Below are positions 24,557 through 33,630 of a DNA stretch of 57,500 bases, piece by piece. This stretch comes from Mesostigma viride (lineage: Eukaryota > Streptophyta > Mesostigmatophyceae > Mesostigmatales > Mesostigmataceae), in the NCBI GenBank assembly GCA_009746045.1, contig RPFO01000773.1:1-57500 (forward strand). The letters are read 5' to 3'. Positions within the stretch are counted from its first letter, which is position 1. Every line of letters begins with the position of its first letter. The notes under the pieces are model-generated. The model ran no database searches and was not told the origin of the DNA. It saw nothing but the letters and a program-made list of their open reading frames with translations. The position numbers were made by a program, and so were the translations under genes.

Positions 24557-26890
24557 CGGCCCACATGCATCTCTCCCTCGACAAGGAACAAGCGCATGCA
24601 CCCACCCACCCCACATGCACCCCTCCCTTTACAAGAAACAAGCATGTGGGCCCACCTACTGCAATGCATCCCTCCCTTGACAAAGAACACACACATGCAC
24701 CCACCCACCGCGCATGCATCCCTCCCTTGACAAGGAAGAAGCATGTGCACCCACCCACCCCACCTGCGTCCCTCCCTTGACAAGGAACAAGCATGTGTAC
24801 CCACCCACCCCACATGCATCCCTCCCTTTACAAGAAACAAGCACGTGAACCCACCTAATCTACAAGCATCCCTCCCTTGATAAGGAACAAGCACGTGCAC
24901 CCACCCACCCCACATGCACCCCTCCCTTTACAAGAAACAAGCATGTGGGCCCACCTACTGCGATGCATCCCTCCCTTGATAAAGAACACACACATGCACC
25001 CACCCACCGCGCATGCATCCCTCCCTTGACAAGGAAGAAGCATGTGCACCCACCCACCCCACCTGCGTTCCTCCCTTGACAAGGAACAATTTCATGCACC
25101 CACCCACCCACATGCATCTCTCCCTCGACAAGGAACAAGCGCATGCACCCACCCACCCCACATGCACCCCTCCCTTTACAAGAAACAAGCATGTGGGCCC
25201 ACCTACTGCAATGCATCCCTCCCTTGACAAAGAACACACACATGCACCCACCCACCCACATGCATCTCTACCTTGACAAGGAACAAGAGCATGCACCTAC
25301 CCACCGCGCATGCATCCCTCCCTTGATAAGGAACAAGCATGTGTACCCACCCACCCCACATGCATCCCTCCCTTTACAAGAAACAAGCACGTGAACCCAC
25401 CTAATGCACAAGCATCCCTCCCTTGATAAGGAACAAGCACGTGCACCCACCCACCCCACATGCACCCCTCCCTTTACAAGAAACAAGCATGTGGGCCCAC
25501 CTACTGCAATGCATCCCTCCCTTGATAAAGAACACACACATGCACCCACCCACCGCGCATGCATCCCTCCCTTGACAAGGAAGAAGCATGTGCACCCATC
25601 CACCCCACCTGCGTTCCTCCCTTGACAAGGAACAATTTCATGCACCCACCCACCCACATGCATCTCTCCCTCGACAAGGAACAAGCGCATGCACCCACCC
25701 ACCCCACATGCACCCCTCCCTTTACAAGAAACAAGCATGTGGGCCCACCTACTGCAATGCATCCCTCCCTTGACAAAGAACACACACATGCACCCACCCA
25801 CCCACATGCATCTCTACCTTGACAAGGAACAAGAGCATGCACCAACCCACCGCGCATGCATCCCTCCCTTGACAAGGAACAAGCATGTGTACCCACCCAC
25901 CCCACATGCATCCCTCCCTTTACAAGAAACAAGCACGTGAACCCACCTAATGCACAAGCATCCCTCCCTTGATAAGGAACAAGCACGTGCACCCACCCAC
26001 CCCACATGCACCCCTCCCTTTACAAGAAACAAGCATGTGCGCCCACCTACTGCAATGCATCCCTCCCTTGATAAAGAACACACACATGCACCCACCCACC
26101 GCGCATGCATCCCTCCCTTGACAAGGAAGAAGCATGTGCACCCACCCACCCCACCTGCGTCCCTCCCTTGACAAGGAACAATTTCATGCACCCACCCACC
26201 CACATGCATCTCTACCTTGACAAGGAACAAGAGCATGCACCTACCCACCGCGCATGCATCCCTCCCTTGACAAGGAACAAGCATGTGTACCCACCCACCC
26301 ACATGCATCCCTCCCTTTACAAGAAACAAGCACGTGAACCCACCTAATGCACAAGCATCCCTCCCTTGATAAGGAACAAGCACGTGCACCCACCCACCCC
26401 ACATGCATCCCTCCCTCGACAAGGAACAAGCGCATGCACCCACCCACCCCACATGCATCCCTCCCTTGACAAGGAACAAGCGCATGCAGCCACACACCCC
26501 ACATGCAGTCCTCCCTTTACAAGAAACAAGCACGTGCACCCACCTACTGCACATGCACCCCTCCCTTGACAAGGAACAAGCGCGTGCACCCACCCACCCC
26601 ACATGCATCCCTCGACAAGGAACAAGCGCGTGCACTCACCCATCCCACATGCATCCCTCCTTTGACAAGGAAAAAGCACGTGCAACCACCCACCCCACGT
26701 GCATCCCTCCCTTGACAAGGAACAAGCACGTGCACTCACCCACCCCACATGCATCCCTCCTTTGACAGGAAAAAGCACTTGCACTCACCCACCCCACATG
26801 CATCCCTCCCTTGACAGGGAAAAAGTGCGTTCACCCACCCACCCACACGCATTCCTCTCTTGACAACGAACAAGCACGTGAACCTACCTA
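24557..26890. repeat. 50-bp minisatellite with 546-bp higher-order unit
   Basis: Monomers of about 50 bp combine CACCCACCCACCCCACATGC with CCTCCCTTGACAAGGAACAAGC-type parts; a clean 50-bp spacing is seen at 26401, 26451, 26501 and 26551. Eleven variant monomers form a 546-bp higher-order unit: blocks at about 25013, 25559 and 26105 start the same series. The open frames on both strands (CTCLFLVKGGMHVGWVG-type on minus) are repeat artefacts. Confidence 0.92.
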
Positions 26891-27860
26891 CCCACTAGCA
26901 TGGCACGAAGGCATACCATACAATAGCATGGCGTTGCCAAAGCGAAAAAAGAGATCTCGGTGGGGAGAAATTGCCCAGCAAAACTGACAACCATGCAAGG
27001 CAAAAAACTTGAATAACTTACGGTGGACATCGGCACATAATGAGTAGCCCAGATGTGCCGGGTGTAGAGTAAACGAGGCCGAAAATTCGCGTAACTCAAA
27101 GGCATCTTTAGTAGCCTGTCAAGCGACGGGAACGAGTGGAAACCTGAAGAATGGCAAAAGACATTAAGTCGACTGCCATACATAAAAGATAGAGAATCAG
27201 TAGTACACAGCTCCCCTCATGGAGCAGTAAGCAAATGAGCGATGATTAACAAAGTGTGAGACAGATAGTCTATGCGACTCCTTGCGACTAAACGTGGCAT
27301 GCATATGCGGGCGCTGATTAGGAACATTGGCTTACTTTATTTAGCGTAATGCGATTGCAGTAGCTTCGTGAAATGCCGCATGCGCACGATGTCACGAAAT
27401 TTAAATTTCCTTTAGGAACAAAGACGAACAAATTGATGTAGCTGGCTAAGGACTACGCCATGGTAGGCTAGCTGTATCGGAGAGAGCGCTGTAGATGGCT
27501 GGAAAAATGATAACTCAATCATGCTAAACTGCGGCTCCAAAGGCTTGTTCTAGTGCGCCTTTGGCTTTCTTCTTCTTCAGGCGCAATAAGCCCGCGATTC
27601 TTTTTTAGTCCAAATATTCTTTCACCACTACTGACCGGCTGGCGACTGCAAATCGGCATGGCCGGCTAATTATGAGGCAAGCGTCAACGTTGCAAGGACG
27701 CTTGTGATCGTTGATAAATTCGAAAAATCGTTCTCGCCCGGCGCGGCGGTTCACAACTCCCACCTGCAAACTCGACTAGCACAGGTACGGGGGCGTTCCT
27801 GAAACCAGTCTCGTACACGCAACCGTTCTATCCGGCCCTCGGCAAATATAGAATCTCTGC
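26891..27860. other. Interior of the CACTA-like element, no gene recognised
   Basis: About 1 kb of unique-looking sequence. A 19-codon frame near 26930 encodes a basic PKRKKRSR stretch resembling a nuclear localisation signal, but it is too short and isolated to call. Nothing else was recognised. Confidence 0.5.
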
Positions 27861-28110
27861 TGCACTTCCGCGGCGTGGGACACAACAACAACAACAACAA
27901 CTTCCGCGGCGTGGGATTCAACTAACTAACTAACTAACTTCCGCGGCGTGGGAACCAACAACAAGAACAAGAACAAGAACAAGAACAACACGCAACCGCT
28001 CTGTGCCGTACCTAGAACGGGACAAGTACAAGACCGTATCGGCGAGTATAGATTCTCTGCTGCCCATGTGCGGCGTGGGACACAACAACAACAACAACAA
28101 CAACAAGACC
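27861..28110. repeat. Cluster of microsatellites, each preceded by the same 16-mer
   Basis: CTTCCGCGGCGTGGGA at 27865-27880, 27901-27916 and 27938-27953, and a partial copy (GCGGCGTGGGA) at 28070-28080, each lead into a different short repeat: CAA units, AACT units, AACAAG units, then CAA units again. ATCTCTGCTGC-type sequence precedes the first and the last. Confidence 0.85.
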
Positions 28111-28216
28111 GTAACCGGGGTCCGTTTCGGTTACGGCGCCGTACTAGGCTCGGTTCGGTGTACGCGGCGTGTACGTAGCGTGACATTAATTCTAGTGGAC
28201 GCCAAGTGGACGTAAA

Positions 28217-28549
28217 AAATGGCCTGTAAGGCATACGACACAAAGTATACTTGCCGTAAACTTTACGGCCCGTATACTTTGTGTCGTTTACGGTAGTAAA
28301 TTTACTGCAGCATACGACACAAAGTATACGGGCCGTAAAAATTACGGCCCGTATACTTTTTGTCGTATACTTTAGTAAAGTTTACTAAAGTATACGACAA
28401 AAAGTATACGGGCCGTAAAGTTTACGGCCCGTATACTTTTTGTCGTATATTGAAGTAAAGTTTACGTACCGTATACGGAGCCCGTATACGTTTACGGGCC
28501 GTATACGGGGCCCGTATACGTGTACGGGCCGTAAGTTTATAGTATAGTG
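28217..28549. repeat. Right subterminal palindromes and terminal inverted repeat of the CACTA-like element
   Basis: Nested hairpins built from CATACGACACAAAGTATAC, TTTACGGCCCGTATAC and their complements. It ends in ACGGGCCGTAAGTTTATAG plus TATAGTG, the inverse of the left end with one substitution. It is the functional counterpart of 22418-22790 but organised as palindromes rather than 40-bp direct repeats. Confidence 0.75.
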
Positions 28550-28840
28550 CACGCACAGGTACACTCACCATGCACGCAAGGGGCGGCTGCACACACACGT
28601 ACACACACCGCGCACGCAATTAAGGGACGGCTGCACACACACGTACATACACCGCGCACGCAAGGGGCAACGGCACTCACATGTACATACACCATGCACG
28701 CAAGGGGCGGCTGCACACACACGTACATACACCGCGCACGCAAGGGGCGGCTGCACACATACGTACCTACACCGCGCACCCAAGGGGCGACTGCACACAT
28801 ACGTACCTACACCGCGCACGCAAGGGCCGGCTGCACACAC
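28550..28840. repeat. 40-bp satellite array, block 5 (short)
   Basis: 291 bp of the same satellite between the CACTA-like element and copia element B. It continues the target site of the former (CACGCACAGGTACACTCACC) and ends in the CACAC target duplication (28836-28840) of the latter, so both insertions hit one array only a few monomers apart. Confidence 0.95.
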
Positions 28841-29178
28841 TGTTGGGGATCATATACCCACCTGCCCACACTATATTCCAGCCTGACTTTATTCTTCTTT
28901 GTTTTACTTCACAAGGGCTGAGAATTTGATAGATTTGATAAGTTAGATGAATTGCTCTCAATGAGCTGATCAATGTTCATGTGCCATAGTCCTATATTTG
29001 GCCATAGATCTCTTGTACCTCTTTTCCTAACCTCTCAGCCTAAGAAATAAAACTCTTTTTCTGGTCTCTCTTCCATTGTCTTCAAGCTCAGTCTTTCATC
29101 ACCTGCAAGGTGCAAGGGTAACAAGGCCAAGCACAAGGCATTGTGTAAAACCCATTAGTTTCCTCTACCTTTCCAACA
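28841..29178 (+). repeat. 5' LTR of copia element B
   Basis: 338 bp, TGTTGGGGATC to CCTTTCCAACA. It is colinear with the first ~200 and last ~120 bp of the element A LTR but lacks about 430 bp of its U3, including the GAA/TTC cluster. A weak TATA-like AAATAAAAC is at 29045-29053. Confidence 0.95.
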
Positions 29179-29191
29179 TGGTATCGGAGGA
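29179..29191 (+). promoter_or_regulatory. Primer-binding site of copia element B
   Basis: TGGTATCGGAGGA immediately after the LTR end, the same as in element A. It is similar in its first seven bases to the plant initiator tRNA-Met site. Confidence 0.78.
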
Positions 29192-29197
29192 ATCTTC

Positions 29198-31036
29198 ATG
29201 AGCTCCAAGAAGACCACCAAGAAACCCAGCCCAGCTACAAGCTCCATGGCAAGCGACGTCGACTACACTCCTATGCTGAATGTGTGCTCCAAGATGGTGC
29301 TGAAATTCGATGGCACAAGCCTACGTGGCTGGGAGGAGACCAAGACATCTCTTGAGGGTTTCTGTTCCTTCTATGAGGTTAAGGACGTCCTGCTGGGCAC
29401 CAGGCAGGACCGCAAGGCTGACCAAGCTGTTGGCCTTGTCATCTCAGCTGCACTTGTGGGAGAAGCGAGGCGCATCCTATCGCTCGTGCCAGACCAATCT
29501 GGCAGCAAGCTCTACAAGACGCTGAGGGAGGTCTACGAGCAACAAAAGCTCACCAAGAGTCACCGCATGGACCTCAGGATTCAGCTTCACCGGCTGCAAA
29601 TGAAGCCTGGGGAGACCATGGGGCAGTATATCCTACGTGGATTGCTGCTGCTGGCGGACTATCGTGCGGTGGGAGGCGTCATGAGCGACCAAGATTTTGC
29701 GGCTATTCTCAAGAGCGGCCTGCCTGACCGATATCGCCCTGCCCTGATTTCAGCGCACTTCAAAGAGGAGGACAGCTTGGAGGAGGTCAAGGCTGCGCTG
29801 CTGGAGGCGGAGGACATGCTGCTGGGAGGACGGCCTTCTCAAGCCACCAAGGAGGAGCCAGCCCAAGGTCAAGCTTTCCACACTGCCAACAAGGGTGGTG
29901 AGAGGAAGCACTGCGCCTACTGCAACAGGAGTGGGCATGCGGAGACCCAGTGCTGGCAAAAGAACTCGCAGCACAAGCCACGAAGCAAGAACCAAGGACG
30001 GCGGGGCAACCAGCGCAGGAGGGGCAACCAAGCGACCAAGAAGGAGACCTCACCTGGCGGAAGCGTGGCCAACAACACCCAGGAGGCCGCGGAGCTGCCG
30101 GAGGGCTTCGTCTTCACCACCATCGCCGAGTCGGCGCCGTCGCAGGAGGCTGCTGCACTCACGCAGTATAGCCCCAAGCCCCCTGCCTGGGTTCTGGACT
30201 CCGCTGCAAGCAGCCACATGTCCCCATGCCGCACTGACTTTGTGTCCCTCACCCCCACCACTAGGAACATCGTCGGATCAGGAGGACGTCTTCGCGCGAC
30301 GGGAGTGGGCACGATTCGGCTCAAACTGCCCAACCAGCATGTGCACCTGAATGGTGCGCTCTTCGTGCCCGGCTTGAGCGCCCGACTGCTATCAGCTGGG
30401 CAGCTCGCCAAGGACGGCCACAAAGTCGACCTCACCGAGCAGACAGTGGTGCTGGACAACGAGACGCACAAGATTGCGCTGCAGAACAACATCTACGTGT
30501 TACCTGCGGAGCGCGACGAGGCGGCAATGGCTGCCACGGCCATCGAGCGGCCGGCGAGCCTGCTCTGGCACTGGCGTCTTGGGCATGCTGGCGAAGATCG
30601 GATCAAGAGGCTGGCCGCCATTCCGGAGTCTAACCTTTTTTCGAGGCGCCTGTCATCGCCTGGCTGCCCATCCTGCCCTGCTGGCTTCATCAAGAGGCGC
30701 TCATTTTCGCCTGGACAGCTCCGATCGACTGTTCCCCGAGCCAAGCTTCACAGCGACATTCTCGGGCCGATGCAGCCAGCAATTGGAGGCACCCGCTACA
30801 TGCTCGGCTTCACCGACGATGCTACCCGCTGGCGATGGTGCTTTCCGCTTCGACACAAGGACGAGGCTGTTGACGCCTTGCAACAGCTGCTCACGCGCGA
30901 AATTCGCCCCTTCTACAACGGTTCGATTCTTCTCCGGACCGACAACGACGCAGTCTTCACTGGGCAGGCGTGGCGGGCCGTCTGCGCTGAACACCGAGTG
31001 GGCTCGTTTTTTTCCGCATTACCAGTCAGTTCGTGA
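29198..31036 (+). CDS. Copia gag-protease-integrase polyprotein, integrase truncated
   Basis: 612 codons from ATG at 29198, seven bases after the primer-binding site. Gag (UBN2-type) spans residues 1-210. The zinc knuckle CAYCNRSGHAETQC is at 239-252. The aspartic protease motif WVLDSAASSHM has its Asp at 334. The pre-integrase zinc-binding HX4H...CX2C is at H458, H463, C490 and C493. The integrase core has the first catalytic Asp at about 520 (KLHSDILGP) and the second at about 582 (LLRTDNDAVF). The third catalytic residue (Glu, ~35 residues on) and the C-terminal domain are missing. After VGSFFS the frame runs into a stop, while reverse transcriptase continues one frame over. Gag and protease look usable; integrase cannot be active. 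Confidence 0.93.
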   Translation: MSSKKTTKKPSPATSSMASDVDYTPMLNVCSKMVLKFDGTSLRGWEETKTSLEGFCSFYEVKDVLLGTRQDRKADQAVGLVISAALVGEARRILSLVPDQSGSKLYKTLREVYEQQKLTKSHRMDLRIQLHRLQMKPGETMGQYILRGLLLLADYRAVGGVMSDQDFAAILKSGLPDRYRPALISAHFKEEDSLEEVKAALLEAEDMLLGGRPSQATKEEPAQGQAFHTANKGGERKHCAYCNRSGHAETQCWQKNSQHKPRSKNQGRRGNQRRRGNQATKKETSPGGSVANNTQEAAELPEGFVFTTIAESAPSQEAAALTQYSPKPPAWVLDSAASSHMSPCRTDFVSLTPTTRNIVGSGGRLRATGVGTIRLKLPNQHVHLNGALFVPGLSARLLSAGQLAKDGHKVDLTEQTVVLDNETHKIALQNNIYVLPAERDEAAMAATAIERPASLLWHWRLGHAGEDRIKRLAAIPESNLFSRRLSSPGCPSCPAGFIKRRSFSPGQLRSTVPRAKLHSDILGPMQPAIGGTRYMLGFTDDATRWRWCFPLRHKDEAVDALQQLLTREIRPFYNGSILLRTDNDAVFTGQAWRAVCAEHRVGSFFSALPVSS

Positions 31037-32594
31037 TCTTTTTGACACAGTGCATTTTACTGGCAGTGACGTTTCCCTTCCCGTCTCCTTTACTGAGGCT
31101 AACAACAGTCCAGAGTGGCGGGCTGCGATGTTGAGCGAAATTAATAGCATTCGTGATCATGCAGTATACTCGCTTGTGAGCCCGCGTACTTTGCCCGCCG
31201 GTGCCAAGGTCCTCCCTTCCCGGTGGGTATTTGCTGTCAAGTCCGACGGCCGTCACAAGGCCAGGTTTGTCGTGAAAGGTTTTGCCCAACGTGAAGGTAT
31301 CGACTTTAATGAAGTCTTTTCCCCCACTGTTCGTGCGTCCACCGTGCGACTTGCTCTTGCTTTAGCTGTCACGTCTGGCTTTACTGTCAAGCAGCTCGAT
31401 GTCCGAACCGCTTTTCTCTATGCTCCCCTACAGGAGGATGTCTTTGTGCGTCCCCCTACTGGCTTTGAAGAGCGGGATGCCAATGGCGATGTGCTTGTGT
31501 GGAAGCTGCACCGCAGCTTGTATGGCATCAAGCAAGCGCCACGCAATTGGCATAAAACGTTCCGTGCACACCTTCTTTCTGACGGCGCCATCCAAAGCCA
31601 AATTGATGCGTGCCTGTATTACTACCCTTCGTCTCGTGGTTTCGTGTTCGTGCACGTCGATGACATTCTTGCTGCTCATCCTTCCCCTTCCTGGCTGGCA
31701 TCCTGGTCTCGCCGTTTGGCTAATACTTTTCAAATCACTGAGTCGGACAATCCCTCTCTTTTCCTCGGTGTTTCCCTTACTATCGACCCTGCGTCTCGTT
31801 CCCTTACCATGCACCAACGGCCCTACATTGAAGCTATTGCTGCCCGTTTTGGGCTTTCTACCCCTCACCCTGTGCACACCCCTATAGTGCCTGGTAGTCC
31901 CCGTCGCGAGGGGGGAATGTGTGATGCCCCAAACCATCAACTCTTTCAGCAGATTGTTGGTGCTCTCATGTACGCCGCGACATGGACGCGCCCAGACATT
32001 GCTTTTGCTGTCAACCAGCTGGCCCAATGCATGCAGGCACCCACGGAGGGCGACTTGGAGCTGGCCAAGCGAGTGGTGCGCTACCTTGTCCACACCAAGG
32101 ACTTGGGACTGCGCTATGGTGGCCAAGGGGGGCTGGAGGGGTGGACGGATGCCGATTGGGGGAACTGCCCTGAGACACGCAGATCTGTCTCTGGCAATGT
32201 AGTGATGTTCAGGGGGGCCGCAGTCGAGTGGTGCAGCCGCAAGCAGCACGTTACCGCCCTGTCTTCCTGCGAGGCGGAGTACATTGCTGCTAGCAGCGTA
32301 ACCCAGCTAGTGCTTCCACTGAGGCACATGTTGGGGGAGCTGGGGCATCCAGTTCAGGGGCCCACGCCTGTCTTCTGCGACAACACAGGCGCCGTGGCAC
32401 TCGCTCGTGACCCTGTTCATCCCAAGCGCACGAAGCACATTGACGTGCGTTTCCATTTCATCCGGGAGAAGGTGGAGGGGGGACTCATCGCCATGAAGCA
32501 TTGTCCTGGGGAGGACATGCTTGCTGATCTTCTGACGAAGGCACTTTCACGTGCCAGGTTCACTGCCCTGCGTGGCAAACTCATGTCAACTTAG
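31005..32594 (+). pseudogene. Copia reverse transcriptase-RNase H, cut off from its polyprotein
   Basis: This +1-shifted frame continues the polyprotein to TAG at 32592-32594 without an internal stop. The RT domain begins around SFTEANNSPEWRAAMLSEI. The catalytic Asp of QLDVRTAFLY is at 31398-31400, and the paired Asp of FVHVDDILAAH at 31659-31664. RNase H motifs follow: WTDADWGNC (Asp at 32148), SCEAEYIAASS, then KHIDVRFHFIRE and GEDMLADLLTKAL. About 0.8-0.9 kb expected between the integrase core and RT is missing. The frame also reads open upstream to 30474, but that part overlaps integrase and is a shadow. There is no start codon for independent expression; the catalytic residues are intact. 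Confidence 0.9.
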
Positions 32595-32614
32595 TCCTTT
32601 GTGTTCAGCTGGCT

Positions 32615-32622
32615 AAGGGGGG
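32615..32622 (+). promoter_or_regulatory. Polypurine tract of copia element B
   Basis: AAGGGGGG directly upstream of the TG that opens the 3' LTR. It is identical to the tract of element A. Confidence 0.8.
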
Positions 32623-32960
32623 TGTTGGGGATCATATACCCACCTGCCCACACTATATTCCAGCCTGACTTTATTCTTCTTTGTTTTACTTCACAAGGGC
32701 TGAGAATTTGATAGATTTGATAAGTTAGATGAATTGCTCTCAATGAGCTGATCAATGTTCATGTGCCATAGTCCTATATTTGGCCATAGATCTCTTGTAC
32801 CTCTTTTCCTAACCTCTCAGCCTAAGAAATAAAACTCTTTTTCTGGTCTCTCTTCCATTGTCTTCAAGCTCAGTCTTTCATCACCTGCAAGGTGCAAGGG
32901 TAACAAGGCCAAGCACAAGGCATTGTGTAAAACCCATTAGTTTCCTCTACCTTTCCAACA
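32623..32960 (+). repeat. 3' LTR of copia element B
   Basis: 338 bp, with no difference from 28841-29178 detected by eye. It follows the polypurine tract directly and is followed by the CACAC target duplication. Confidence 0.95.
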
Positions 32961-33630
32961 CACACACGTACACACACCATGCACGCAAGGGCCGGCTGCA
33001 CACACACGTACATACACCGCGCACGCTTGGGGCGGCTGCACACACACGTACCTACACCGCGCACGCAAGGGGCGGCTGCACACACACGTACATACACCGC
33101 GCACGCAAGGGGCAACTCCACTCACATGTACATCCACCGCGCAACCACGGGGCGGCTGCACACACACGTACATACACCGCGCACGCAAGGGGCTGCTGCA
33201 CACACACTGACACACAAAATGCACGCTTGGGGCGACGGCACTCACATGTACATACACCGCGCACGCAAGGGGCGGCTGCACATACACGTACACACACCGC
33301 GCACGCAAGGGGCGGCTGCACACACACGTACATCCACCGCGCACGCAAGGGGCGGCTGCACACACACGTACATACACAGCGCACGCAATTAAGGGGAAAC
33401 TGTCCACACATGGACATACACTGCGCACGGAAGGGGCGGCTGCATTAACACGTACATACACCGCGCACGCAAGGGGCGGCTGCACACACACGTACATACA
33501 CCATGCACGCAAGGGGCGGCTGCACACACATGTACATCCACCGCGCACGCAAGGGGCGAGTGCACACACACGTACACACACCGCGCACGCAAGGGGCGGC
33601 TGCACACACACGTACACACACCATGCACGC

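Larger units (their letters stand above)
22418..28549. mobile_element. CACTA-like non-autonomous DNA transposon, 6.1 kb
   Basis: The ends are inverted: CACTATACTATAAATTTACGG at the left (20 bases compared) and the complementary sequence ending TTATAGTATAGTG at the right. Both ends hold dense subterminal repeats and palindromes of TTTACGGCC and GTATAC words, typical of CACTA/EnSpm elements. The satellite target is restored by removing the element and one CA (22416-22417 and 28550-28551), or one CAC if the first C is not counted; the usual CACTA duplication is 3 bp. No transposase was found. The interior is filled by two minisatellites, AT-rich DNA, microsatellites and a short coding-like fragment. 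Confidence 0.65.
28841..32960 (+). mobile_element. Ty1/copia LTR retrotransposon B, recent, integrase-truncated
   Basis: 4120 bp between CACAC target duplications (28836-28840 and 32961-32965). Order: 338-bp LTR, primer-binding site, gag, protease, pre-integrase, truncated integrase, reverse transcriptase, RNase H, polypurine tract, 338-bp LTR. This is the copia gene order. The LTRs look identical by eye, implying a recent insertion. A deletion near 31000 removed the end of integrase and the linker to reverse transcriptase and shifted the frame. The copy is therefore not autonomous, yet it was evidently mobilised recently, or was broken after insertion. Confidence 0.95.

Noticed and set aside
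24459-26784. Overlapping ORFs on both strands in the 50-bp minisatellite
   Set aside because: Repeat artefacts present on both strands with the same period as the DNA repeat.
30474-31004. Upstream extension of the RT frame of copia element B
   Set aside because: Overlaps the integrase in another frame and does not resemble copia protein until about 31005-31080.
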